Positions 1 through 6,608 of a stretch of 64,000 nt of DNA are shown piece after piece. The stretch spans positions 1 to 64,000 of the forward strand of contig CAJTLT010000005.1 in the NCBI GenBank assembly GCA_910577375.1, given 5' to 3'. Within the stretch, counting starts at the first letter, position 1. Every line of letters begins with the position of its first letter. The translations under genes and the position numbers were made by a program. The notes beneath the pieces are model-generated. The model ran no database searches. It was not told the origin of the DNA and saw only the letters and a list, made by a program, of their open reading frames with translations. This DNA comes from an uncultured Christensenella sp. (GTDB lineage: Bacteria; Bacillota; Clostridia; Christensenellales; Borkfalkiaceae).

Positions 1-134
1 ATAAAATGCTCCTTGATTTTCCCACCCATACCCACCCAAATGGTACAACAAGGCAAAAAGGGTATTTTGTCATTTTTTATTGAATAATAGCCGATTTTAC
101 ATTAAATGCCTTAAGTTATGTTACACGTTACGGG

Positions 135-254
135 GTGGCGTGGTAATACTATACGCCACAGTGCGGGCGGCTGTTGCCGCCCACACTCATTGCCGTTTAT
201 GTTCCTTGCGACGCAGTGCCAATAAGGTAATAGTATCTTATCGGCACTGCGTCG
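135..254. repeat. Three consecutive strong hairpins
   Basis: Three inverted repeats follow one another in 120 bases. The first has arms GTGGCGT (135-141) and ACGCCAC (153-159). The second has arms GGGCGGC (165-171) and GCCGCCC (176-182). The third has 12-bp perfect arms at 209-220 (CGACGCAGTGCC) and 243-254, continuing inward for six more pairs with one mismatch around a 10-nt loop. None is followed by a T tract, so they are not ordinary terminators. They could be part of a structured RNA, a replication or transfer origin, or a small palindromic element. I see no convincing coding region in 1-356. Confidence 0.6.
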
Positions 255-307
255 TGATTTTTCGGCAAAAGTGTGACAGTGTGACATAGTGGCGTATAAA
301 GTAATAC

Positions 308-346
308 TAATAAAACAAAAGAGTTTCCCCCGTTGATAGGAAACTC
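308..346 (-). terminator. Intrinsic terminator of the 34-residue gene
   Basis: On the minus strand an 8-bp stem (GAGTTTCC at 339-346 against GGAAACTC at 321-328, read on that strand) is followed by a T-rich run at about 320-308. It lies directly after the stop codon of the small gene at 357-461. Confidence 0.6.
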
Positions 347-356
347 AAAGTTTAGG

Positions 357-461
357 TTACTCTTCTATACGAAAAGCTTTATATCCGTAATCTTTAGCGT
401 AAATTCGCTTACCAGATTTGGTAGTTATGTAAGCAACATATCTGTATTTTCTTGCTTTCAT
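357..461 (-). CDS. Small basic protein, 34 residues, function unknown
   Basis: This open frame of 34 codons starts with ATG at 461 and ends with TAA at 357. A near-perfect ribosome binding site (AAAGGAGGTG, 469-478 on the minus strand) sits 7 bases upstream and an intrinsic terminator follows, which is why I call it a gene despite its size. The product begins MKARKYRYVAYITTKSG and is rich in Lys, Arg and Tyr, with no membrane segment and no cysteine. I do not recognise a named family. It resembles the small minus-strand frame at 27829-27936 in its start (M-R-K-Y-K/R) and in a D-Y-G-Y/H-K stretch that appears there after a frameshift. It lies beside a candidate small RNA gene and the restriction island, so an accessory-element origin is likely. 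Confidence 0.6.
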   Translation of the reverse strand: MKARKYRYVAYITTKSGKRIYAKDYGYKAFRIEE

Positions 462-494
462 AAGCTTCACCTCCTTTAAGATAAGTGAAACCTC

Positions 495-523
495 TTGACA
501 AACTCAACTTCAAATGCTAAAAT
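495..523 (+). promoter_or_regulatory. Strong promoter of candidate small RNA
   Basis: A perfect TTGACA (495-500) is followed after exactly 17 bp by TAAAAT (518-523). Transcription should start near 530 and no open reading frame follows before a terminator. Confidence 0.7.
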
Positions 524-529
524 TAAATT

Positions 530-624
530 ATCTACATAGCTCAACGGAGTTATCCATTGAGTAAGCGGGTATTGCAGTACCCGTTTTTCAAGAGGTCAGC
601 TAAAAATTTTAGCTGGCTTTTTTG
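530..624 (+). ncRNA. Candidate structured small RNA, about 95 nt
   Basis: The segment starts at the predicted start site of a consensus promoter (495-523) and ends at an intrinsic terminator with palindromic stem CAGCTAAAA/TTTTAGCTG (597-615) and six Ts (618-623). It contains two further hairpins: CTCAA/TTGAG (540-544 with 557-561) and CGGGTA/TACCCG (566-571 with 578-583), the latter followed by five Ts. There is no ribosome binding site or open frame. The family is not recognised. It lies tail to tail with the winged-helix gene at 625-1440, and its T tract abuts that gene's stop codon, so it could act as an antisense to that gene's 3' end or as an independent regulator. Confidence 0.55.
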
Positions 625-1440
625 TTAGTCTGATTCAGTTTTATTTTCTGATTCTGACAATGTTGTTTTAAGATTTTTAATAAATAAGGGTAGCATACAA
701 TTTACTGACTGCTCGAAAAAATCAAGGTCAATAATTTTTATATTATCGGGTAAATATATTTCCGCTGTTGCGCCTGAAAGCATAGGGATTTGAAAGTGAT
801 AACCAGTATTTGCTATATTTGGCTGTCTGCTGTTTTGAACAGCTTGTTGTGTATCAGTTTTATTATTGGTAATCTCTTCCAAAATACCTTCTTCAGTTTC
901 ATCTATCTCTTCGGAAGGTTGGTCGACGGTTGCAACGTTTTCAAAAGTCAAAATACCATTTTGTAAAGCACCAACATATTCGGCATTCTTTACAAAACAT
1001 TCAGCGGCATTATCCTTTGCGGTAACAGTTATACTATAAAACGGTTTAATTAACTCATTGGAAAGTTTTTCGGTAACAGGTAATGCTTTTCCTAAAAAGT
1101 TTTGAATTAACTTTGCGTAAAGAGGTGGACTTTGAAAACATTCTAACAAAACATTGCGCTCAACAACTGTAGATGTGGGATAAATTAAAGACCTGCCGCG
1201 CTCTGCAAGTTGTATAACGCTTTTAATATTATCAATAAAACCGTATTGCTTTGCGGACGAGATTTTTGCCTTAAAAGATTTCGTTGTTATGCTAACACCC
1301 ATTTTTGTGGCTATAGCTTGAGCTGAACAAGATTTTCCGCCTAAAGCCTTGATTGCATTAAGAACATCAAAACACTCTTCTAACGTCGCTGCTGGATATG
1401 CCAAACTTCTTTTATTATCCATAATTGCGTCTTCTGCCAT
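625..1440 (-). CDS. Winged-helix-like accessory protein, function unknown
   Basis: This encodes 271 residues starting at ATG 1440 with AAAGGAGA upstream; an in-frame ATG six codons later is possible. Residues about 18-75 (LEECFDVLNAIKALGG, then a putative recognition helix near AIATKMGVS) look like a winged helix, followed by a LAERGR turn typical of such domains. The middle is a helical domain of about 80 residues. Residues about 175-215 are an acidic, Gln/Asn-rich linker, and the C-terminus is a short conserved-looking beta/helix segment. There is no signal peptide or membrane span. It could be a DNA-binding accessory or phage-type protein. A function cannot be assigned. Its promoter has two upstream palindromic sites, suggesting regulation. 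Base composition is AT-rich like the neighbouring restriction genes. Confidence 0.7.
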   Translation of the reverse strand: MAEDAIMDNKRSLAYPAATLEECFDVLNAIKALGGKSCSAQAIATKMGVSITTKSFKAKISSAKQYGFIDNIKSVIQLAERGRSLIYPTSTVVERNVLLECFQSPPLYAKLIQNFLGKALPVTEKLSNELIKPFYSITVTAKDNAAECFVKNAEYVGALQNGILTFENVATVDQPSEEIDETEEGILEEITNNKTDTQQAVQNSRQPNIANTGYHFQIPMLSGATAEIYLPDNIKIIDLDFFEQSVNCMLPLFIKNLKTTLSESENKTESD

Positions 1441-1468
1441 AATGTCACTTTCTCCTTTCGTTTTTTAT

Positions 1469-1497
1469 ATAATAACACACAAAATTAATGATGTCAA
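1469..1497 (-). promoter_or_regulatory. Promoter of the winged-helix gene
   Basis: On the minus strand TTGACA (1492-1497) and TATTAT (1469-1474) are separated by 17 bp. The start codon at 1440 lies about 22 bases after the expected start of transcription, with a good ribosome binding site between. Confidence 0.65.
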
Positions 1498-1504
1498 TAC
1501 TTTT

Positions 1505-1545
1505 GCTATAAATTTTATTGCTTCGTGCTATAAATTTTATAGCAC
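1505..1545. promoter_or_regulatory. Two palindromic operator-like sites 22 bp apart
   Basis: Site B (1525-1545) is a perfect palindrome with 10-bp arms GTGCTATAAA/TTTATAGCAC around one base. Site A (1505-1521) repeats its core GCTATAAATTTTAT, offset by 22 bp, with one imperfect arm. Both lie just upstream of the -35 box of the gene at 625-1440 and in the divergent space toward the C gene. Spacing near two helical turns suggests cooperative binding of a dimeric regulator on one DNA face. Which protein binds is unknown. Confidence 0.55.
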
Positions 1546-1587
1546 ACTTTTATCGTTGCATAAATTGTGTAATTTGTGGGCAACGAT

Positions 1588-1628
1588 ACTTATTGTATGT
1601 AGACTTATTGTCAACAAAACAGTAAAAT
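1588..1628 (+). promoter_or_regulatory. C-gene promoter with repeated C-box-like motif
   Basis: The nonamer ACTTATTGT occurs at 1588-1596 and 1603-1611, 15 bp apart; the second copy forms GACTTATTGTC. The best -10 box is TAAAAT (1623-1628), and its -35 position (TAGACT, 1600-1605) is poor and lies inside the repeat. Controller proteins of type II systems bind such tandem C boxes to activate and then repress their own operon. Assigning these repeats to the regulator encoded at 1648 is an inference from position. Confidence 0.5.
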
Positions 1629-1647
1629 AATATTTGGAGATTTAATT

Positions 1648-1860
1648 ATGGATATAATAAAGGTTTTTGGTCAAAACGTAAAAAAGTTTAGGTTGGAAAA
1701 ACACCTTTCGCAAGAAGAACTTGCCGAAAAAAGTAACTTACATCGTACCTATATTAGTGCTATAGAATGTTTTCGTCGTAGTATCGCATTGGAAAATGTT
1801 CAAAGAATAGCAGACGCCTTAAATGTAGAAACTTATAAATTATTTATAGAGGAGAATTAG
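1648..1860 (+). CDS. XRE-family controller (C) protein of a restriction-modification system
   Basis: This 70-residue protein is almost entirely one helix-turn-helix domain: residues 7-17 form helix 1, SQEELAEKSNLHRTYISAIE (20-39) the helix-turn-helix, and the rest (SIALENVQRIADALNVE, to 62) the dimer helices. The pattern HRTYIS..E..RR..SLEN..RIADALNV is typical of C proteins such as C.BclI, which time endonuclease expression after the methyltransferase has protected the DNA. It starts at ATG 1648 with GGAG about 9 bases upstream. It is followed after one base by the next gene, whose ATG at 1862 nearly touches the stop, so C, the winged-helix gene and the endonuclease gene form one transcript. 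The identification rests on the sequence pattern plus the restriction context and is quite secure. Confidence 0.85.
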   Translation: MDIIKVFGQNVKKFRLEKHLSQEELAEKSNLHRTYISAIECFRRSIALENVQRIADALNVETYKLFIEEN

Positions 1861-1861
1861 T

Positions 1862-2173
1862 ATGAGTTCTGTAAAAGAAAAATTAAGAGATATTTTATTG
1901 CTGCATAAAGGTAAGCATAATAAAATAACCTCTGCCCAAATTGCGGATTATTTAGGTATAGATGAGGACGATACACACGCTCAAACAAGAGCTTTAATTT
2001 TGAGCGTTGCAGAAGAGTATAATATACCTTTAGCCGCTGATACGCGCGGATATTATATTATTACAACCGATAAAGAGTATCAAGATTATATGACTAATCT
2101 TGATAGTAGAATTCAAGGCATAAATAAACGAAAATATATTATTACTAAAAATTATAAAGGGGAAAACAAATGA
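1862..2173 (+). CDS. Small winged-helix protein in the restriction operon
   Basis: This 103-residue protein sits between the controller and the endonuclease genes. Residues about 22-75 read as a winged helix: KITSAQIADYLGIDEDDTHA places a helix-turn-helix, then a second helix and a hairpin ending in RGYYIITTDKEY, a wing pattern found in small DNA-binding proteins associated with restriction modules. The C-terminal 25 residues are basic (INKRKYIITKNYKGENK). The last codons overlap the next gene by four bases (ATGA at 2170), so it is translationally coupled. It may be a second regulator or assist the endonuclease; no specific function is established from the sequence. Confidence 0.7.
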   Translation: MSSVKEKLRDILLLHKGKHNKITSAQIADYLGIDEDDTHAQTRALILSVAEEYNIPLAADTRGYYIITTDKEYQDYMTNLDSRIQGINKRKYIITKNYKGENK

Positions 2174-2760
2174 ATTTTACAATCAAAAACGAAGAATTAG
2201 AATCAATCAATGGTATTGCTACACCAAATTTTCCTAAATACACTTCACAACTGATAAATTGGGCAAATCAAAATGCGCAAGGCACAAGACCTAAAGTGGT
2301 TGGACAACTCTCGGAATTGTTCCCAGAATATGAGGATTCTGCAGATAATGTAACCGTGCAAGATTGGACGCAATGGTATCTTAAACGTTATCCAAACGCA
2401 ATAGAAAATGCAACAAATAAAATTTATGAGCAAGTTGAAAACTTGAAAAAAGCCATTCAGCTTATTGATAAAGATTTAATTAGAAGCTGGGTAGAAGACT
2501 TGGTTATTTCAAAAACATATAATGGTCTATATGTTCAAAAGGCAATTTTAGAAAAACTTGCCAAGATAAAAAATACTACATATAGATTGGCTTGCCCAGA
2601 AGAAGAATCAAAAGGTATTGACGGTTTTGTTGGAACTACACCTTATTCAATCAAAGCTGAAACATATAAAGTAATGAATAGACTTTCTGAAATCATAGAA
2701 GTTAAAATGATTTATTATATAAAAACAAAAACTGGTTTAAAAATAGAGGTTGAAGAATAA
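2170..2760 (+). CDS. MjaI-family type II restriction endonuclease
   Basis: This 196-residue protein resembles the MjaI endonuclease family. The N-terminal block FPKYTSQLINWANQNAQGTR and the following PKVVGQLSEL (residues 21-50) are what I recognise as the family's strongest signature. A candidate PD-(D/E)xK-type core is D151 in KGIDGFV with the S160-I161-K162 triad position. If the assignment is right, the founding enzyme cuts at CTAG, but the site of this protein cannot be read from the sequence. It is the last gene of the C operon and is separated by a shared terminator hairpin from the convergent methyltransferase gene. The reading frame is intact, so the enzyme is probably active. Confidence 0.8.
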   Translation: MNFTIKNEELESINGIATPNFPKYTSQLINWANQNAQGTRPKVVGQLSELFPEYEDSADNVTVQDWTQWYLKRYPNAIENATNKIYEQVENLKKAIQLIDKDLIRSWVEDLVISKTYNGLYVQKAILEKLAKIKNTTYRLACPEEESKGIDGFVGTTPYSIKAETYKVMNRLSEIIEVKMIYYIKTKTGLKIEVEE

Positions 2761-2793
2761 AAAATGGGGCAGAAAAATCTGCCCCATTTTTTT
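2761..2793. terminator. Bidirectional terminator between endonuclease and methyltransferase
   Basis: A 9-bp stem (TGGGGCAGA 2765-2773 with TCTGCCCCA 2778-2786) is flanked by A-rich sequence on the left and seven Ts on the right, so it can stop transcription from both converging genes. Confidence 0.85.
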
Positions 2794-4054
2794 ATGCCGG
2801 TAACGATTTTAAGAACTTTTCCTTACAAGAATAATCTAATTCCATATCTACAGCAACATAGCCCGTTCTAACTAAATGATTATTGATAAAAGTTTTATTA
2901 TCTAAATAGACATAACATAATAAATTATTATTAATATCATATTTTAAGCTATCGTATTTTAAATATATTTTTCGTTTCTTAAATTTTCCTTTTAAAAATT
3001 CTATTGCCAAATTTCTTGTTTCTGCTTTTTCTTTTATGCCGAGCAGTTTTACGACAACTCCATTATTTAATAAAAGTTGTTCTGGAGAAAGAACTTCTTT
3101 AACAATAAAGTATTCCTCTCTTTTGCTCTCATTTGTATCAATTCTTGAACCAAATTGCATTTTTTTAATGTCAATTTTTTTATCCATTTTAAGCGGGTCT
3201 TTGAATTGATACGGCAATGAAGAATAGTTATATGTGCTATTATCTTCTATAAATTCAATATTACTTTCTAACCCATATGAATTGTTGAATAGTTTTTCCC
3301 GCATAACGGGTAAAAAATTCTTATTTATTTCATAGCCTATTGAATTGCGTCCTAACTTTAATGCAGCCAATGAAGTTGTGCCGCTACCAGCAAAAGGGTC
3401 TAAAACTGTTTCACCAGTAAAAGAAAACATTTTAATTAGTCTTTTAGGTAATTCTTCTGGAAACATTGCAATATGCTCTAATTGCTTTACTCCATTAAAA
3501 TACCAATGGCTTGAAAAGTACTCGTTCCATTCATCTTTGGATATTTCAGATGCTTTTTTCTGTTCTGCGGTAGGAATAGGTGCTTTACCTAATTTTTTGA
3601 AAATAAGAATAAATTCATAATCCATTTTTAAAATGCCATTTCGGGGATAAGGAAAACTACCCATTATGGCACCACCGCCAGAAGTATTCATAGTGGTGGT
3701 TTTTTGCCAAATAATAGCCCCCATATAGTCCATTCCAAGAGTTTCACAAAACCTTATTATTTCTGTCCTAATAGGAATGACTTTGTATCTACCATAATAG
3801 ACCGAACGAGCAAATTGGTCACCAATATTAACACACAGTCTACAACCGTCAGCAAGTACACGATAGCATTCTTTCCAAACTAAATTTAGATTATTGATAT
3901 ATTCTTCATAACTATCATTAAAACCTATTTGATTATCATCGCCATAGTCCTTTAATTGCCAATATGGAGGTGAAGTGATAATTAATTGAACAGATTTATC
4001 TTTAATTTTATTAAGGGAACGGCTATCCCCAAGTACAATTTTATGATTAGTCAT
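2792..4054 (-). CDS. Cytosine-N4-type DNA methyltransferase fused to SNase-like domain
   Basis: This is a 420-residue partner of the endonuclease. Residues 28-32 are SPPYW, the catalytic motif IV of amino-methyltransferases, with the form typical of cytosine-N4 enzymes; DPFAGSGTT at 219-227 is the AdoMet-binding motif. The order motif IV before motif I puts it in the beta class, as for M.MjaI. Residues 1-255 complete the enzyme. The C-terminal part, about 314-418, has the pattern of a staphylococcal-nuclease OB fold (VVVKLLGI, RKIYLKYD, LLCYVYLDNKTFINNHLVRTGYV), but the catalytic Arg/Glu positions are not conserved, so it is probably a DNA-binding module. It has its own canonical promoter, consistent with early methylation on entry into a new cell. 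Confidence 0.85.
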   Translation of the reverse strand: MTNHKIVLGDSRSLNKIKDKSVQLIITSPPYWQLKDYGDDNQIGFNDSYEEYINNLNLVWKECYRVLADGCRLCVNIGDQFARSVYYGRYKVIPIRTEIIRFCETLGMDYMGAIIWQKTTTMNTSGGGAIMGSFPYPRNGILKMDYEFILIFKKLGKAPIPTAEQKKASEISKDEWNEYFSSHWYFNGVKQLEHIAMFPEELPKRLIKMFSFTGETVLDPFAGSGTTSLAALKLGRNSIGYEINKNFLPVMREKLFNNSYGLESNIEFIEDNSTYNYSSLPYQFKDPLKMDKKIDIKKMQFGSRIDTNESKREEYFIVKEVLSPEQLLLNNGVVVKLLGIKEKAETRNLAIEFLKGKFKKRKIYLKYDSLKYDINNNLLCYVYLDNKTFINNHLVRTGYVAVDMELDYSCKEKFLKSLPA

Positions 4055-4083
4055 ATCTCATTCCAAATTTTATGTTTAAAATC

Positions 4084-4112
4084 ATTATAACACATATCAC
4101 AAATAATTTCAA
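4084..4112 (-). promoter_or_regulatory. Constitutive-looking promoter of the methyltransferase
   Basis: On the minus strand TTGAAA (4107-4112) and TATAAT (4084-4089) are 17 bp apart. No C-box-like repeat overlaps it, unlike the endonuclease operon promoter. Confidence 0.7.
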
Positions 4113-4270
4113 GCGCAATGACAATATAAAGCATAGCTGATTTAAATTGTTCAATTACATATTTAATTAGTATTTATTCGACAAATAAGATAAAAAATAA
4201 GTGTTCTAAATCTGATAAAATCAACGTGAGATATTATTTCATTTTTGGTAAGTATCAAATAGTTTTTGTA

Positions 4271-4440
4271 TTCGCTTGTGCTTACCGTCTGGGGACGGAA
4301 TACGCCGCCTTGACAAATTGTAAAGGGCGACGATTTATCTCCCGTAAGGCATAAAACCGTCGTCGCCTACGGCGCAAACCCTTGACAATTTATTTGCGGC
4401 GGCATTTTTTGCCGGTTAAGACGGTAAGCACCAAAGCGAA
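4271..4440. repeat. 170-nt imperfect inverted repeat upstream of the recombinase
   Basis: The outer arms (TTCGCTTGTGCTTACCGTCT at 4271-4290 and its complement with a small insertion at 4419-4440) enclose partly complementary middle segments (TTGACAAATTGTAAAGGG against CCCTTGACAATTTA) and an inner pair around GGCGACGATTTAT and CGTCGTCGCC. The whole can fold as one long interrupted hairpin. It is GC-richer than the preceding restriction genes and lies just before the serine recombinase, so it may be an attachment or control site of the element. 4113-4270 holds nothing recognisable. Confidence 0.6.
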
Positions 4441-4493
4441 CACAAAATTTTTAAGCCGCAGTCCGCACGGACGGCGCAAGGGAGCAACACACA

Positions 4494-6104
4494 ATGAAAA
4501 ACGCAGTTATTTACGCCCGTTTCAGTTCACACGCACAGAACGAGCAAAGCATTGAGGGGCAACTTGCCGAGTGCTATAATTTTGCTCAGCGCAACGATTT
4601 ACGCATTACGCACGAATACATAGACCGCGCCCTAACGGGAACGACGGACAAGCGCCCCGAATTTCTGCAAATGATTGAGGACAGTAAGCGCAAAGGCTTT
4701 CAATATGTGCTTGTCTATCAGTTAGACCGTTTCGCCCGTAACCGCTACGATAGCGCGACCTATAAGGCAAAGCTGAAAAAGAACGGGGTGCGCGTACTCT
4801 CGGCAAAAGAGAATATCACGGACGACGCGAGCGGAATACTCATTGAGGGCGTACTTGAAAGTATGGCGGAATACTATTCCGCCGAGTTAAGCCAAAAGGT
4901 TAAGCGCGGTATTGCAATGTCGGCGGCAAAGTGCAAGTATTTCGGCGGCGTTATTCCGCTCGGCTACAAAGTAAACAGCGAGAAAAGTTTTGTGCTTGAC
5001 GAGGAGCTTGCGCCTATTGTCAAAACTGTTTATGAAATGTTTGTCGCGGGGAGCAACTATGCCGAACTTATTCGCTATCTGAACGGGCGGGGCGTAAAGA
5101 CGACCAAAGGCGGCGAGTTCAATAAAAACAGCTTTCAACGCATTTTGAGTAACCGCCGATATTTGGGCAAGTACATTTATCAAGGCAACGAAATTGACGG
5201 CGGTATGCCGCGCATTATTGACGACGACTTATTCGAGCAAGCACAGCAAAAACTTGCCTTATATGCCGCCGCTCCCGCAAGGGGCAAGGCAAAGGTCGAG
5301 TACATATTGAGCGAAAAATTGATATGCGGAAAATGCGGCAATAAAATGACGGGTGTTAGCGCAATGAGCAAAAACAAAACGCTACACAACTATTACAAGT
5401 GTGTAGGCGTTACAAAGCATACTTGCGACAAGCGCACAATACGCAAGCAATATTTAGAGGACGAGGTTATAACCGCCATCACGGGCGACGGCACAGAGCG
5501 GAACAAGTACGGCGTTTTAACCGACGAATTTATAGATATGGTCGCCGCCGAAACCTACACGCTTATTCAAGCGGCACGGAACGACAGCGAAATAAAGCGG
5601 CTTGAAAACATAATCGAGGACAACAAAAAAGCCATTGACAACCTTATGCAAGCGTTAATGCGCGGCAAGGCAACCGACATTATACTGTCACAAGTGGAGC
5701 GGTTAGAGAACGAAAACAAGGAGCTTGCGGACACCGTTGCAATGGAAAAGGCAATGCATATGAAATACAGCTATTCTGATATTCGCAAATGGCTGTTACA
5801 TTTCCGCACACTCGATTATTCCAAGACACAGCACCGCAAGGAGCTAATCAATATCTTTATTTACCGCATTGTGCTTTACGACGATAAAATGAAAGTGCTA
5901 TTCCACCTAAAAGGCGGGCAGAAAGAGGAGCTTTTATTGAACTTGATTTTCCCCGATTATCCCGACGGCAACGGCGAAAATGAGAGCGACGACGATAAAA
6001 GCGCAAAAGAAAAAGAAACCGAAAATTCGGTTTCTCTTTCGGGGTGTTCTTATACCCCGCGTCTGGTGACCCGTACGGGAATCGAACCCATGTTACCACC
6101 GTGA
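4494..6104 (+). CDS. Large serine recombinase (integrase)
   Basis: This encodes 536 residues. The N-terminal resolvase domain (1-145) has the nucleophile region VIYARFSSHAQ with the catalytic serine at 11 or 12, and the conserved QLDRFARNRYD. The recombinase domain follows (about 155-255, GVIPLGYKVN to NRRYLGKYIYQG). A zinc ribbon (KLICGKCGNKM and a second CVGVTKHTC pair) and a long coiled coil (about 355-420) complete the usual architecture. AGGGAG lies 9 bases before ATG 4494. The frame continues through the terminator of the tRNA operon and ends inside tRNA-Glu (TGA at 6102-6104), so the last residues (VTRTGIEPMLPP) are tRNA read as protein. This suggests integration here fused the gene end to host DNA. 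It is the probable mover of the island. Confidence 0.9.
   Translation: MKNAVIYARFSSHAQNEQSIEGQLAECYNFAQRNDLRITHEYIDRALTGTTDKRPEFLQMIEDSKRKGFQYVLVYQLDRFARNRYDSATYKAKLKKNGVRVLSAKENITDDASGILIEGVLESMAEYYSAELSQKVKRGIAMSAAKCKYFGGVIPLGYKVNSEKSFVLDEELAPIVKTVYEMFVAGSNYAELIRYLNGRGVKTTKGGEFNKNSFQRILSNRRYLGKYIYQGNEIDGGMPRIIDDDLFEQAQQKLALYAAAPARGKAKVEYILSEKLICGKCGNKMTGVSAMSKNKTLHNYYKCVGVTKHTCDKRTIRKQYLEDEVITAITGDGTERNKYGVLTDEFIDMVAAETYTLIQAARNDSEIKRLENIIEDNKKAIDNLMQALMRGKATDIILSQVERLENENKELADTVAMEKAMHMKYSYSDIRKWLLHFRTLDYSKTQHRKELINIFIYRIVLYDDKMKVLFHLKGGQKEELLLNLIFPDYPDGNGENESDDDKSAKEKETENSVSLSGCSYTPRLVTRTGIEPMLPP
6003..6059 (-). terminator. Terminator of the tRNA operon
   Basis: On the minus strand, a hairpin CGGGGT/ACCCCG (6040-6059) is followed by a 10-bp stem AGAAACCGAA/TTCGGTTTCT (6014-6035) and a T-rich run (6013-6003). 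It lies inside the 3' end of the recombinase frame on the opposite strand. Confidence 0.75.
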
Positions 6105-6138
6105 AAGGGTGATGTCTTAACCGCTTGACCAACGGGCC
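6064..6138 (-). tRNA. tRNA-Glu (TTC)
   Basis: The cloverleaf begins GGCCCGTTGGTCAAGCGG; the anticodon loop is CTTTCAC, giving anticodon TTC. The acceptor pairs GGCCCGT with ACGGGTC, the discriminator is A, and CCA is encoded (6064-6066). The serine recombinase frame on the other strand ends within it. Confidence 0.95.
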
Positions 6139-6225
6139 GGTTAATATTTTCCGCAAAAAATTAATTTCCTGCGGCAGTTGCGTAAGCAACCGATATATAA
6201 ATTACGCAAAAAGCGGAATTATCTT

Positions 6226-6303
6226 TGGTAGCGACGGGTGGATTCGAACCGCCGACCTGCCGGGTATGAACCGGCCGCTATAGACCAACTAAGCTACGTC
6301 GCC
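6226..6303 (-). tRNA. tRNA-Met, elongator (CAT)
   Basis: The anticodon loop is TTCATAC (anticodon CAT). The acceptor pairs GGCGACG with CGTCGCT and CCA is encoded. The paired position 1-72 and the similarity to Bacillus elongator tRNA-Met (GGCG start, GCTACCA end) separate it from the initiator beside it; an Ile tRNA with modified CAT is less likely. Confidence 0.9.
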
Positions 6304-6429
6304 ATGTTGAAATGCATATAATATCGCAACTTCAAACTCCGCAATTTTGTCAGTCCCGCACGTATAGGCGCGTTCTTAAAAATCCGTTTACGCTTGTTTT
6401 GCTCGCATTTCTGCACTTCGTAAAAATTC

Positions 6430-6507
<78 letters not shown>

Positions 6508-6533
6508 ATATCTGCCTTACAAAAGGCTTTATC

Positions 6534-6562
6534 ATTTTATTAGATAATTAACGATTTGTCAA
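6534..6562 (-). promoter_or_regulatory. Promoter of the tRNA operon
   Basis: TTGACA (6557-6562) and TAAAAT (6534-6539) on the minus strand are 17 bp apart, upstream of tRNA-fMet. Confidence 0.8.
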
Positions 6563-6608
6563 CTGTTTTTGCGCGTTTAAAAAATTTTATTTTAATTATT
6601 CTCCGTTG

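Noticed and set aside
80..289. Open frame of 69 codons
   Set aside because: It spans three strong hairpins, has no ribosome binding site and no recognisable protein features.
2795..3115. Active nuclease on the methyltransferase
   Set aside because: The SNase catalytic Arg and Glu positions are not kept, so a catalytic nuclease is not supported (coding bases 2795-3115, minus strand).
1..4493. Far attachment site of the island (second copy of the tRNA-Glu 3' end)
   Set aside because: I found no repeat of the tRNA-Glu end in 1-4493, so the other boundary must be outside the window or the target is not the tRNA.
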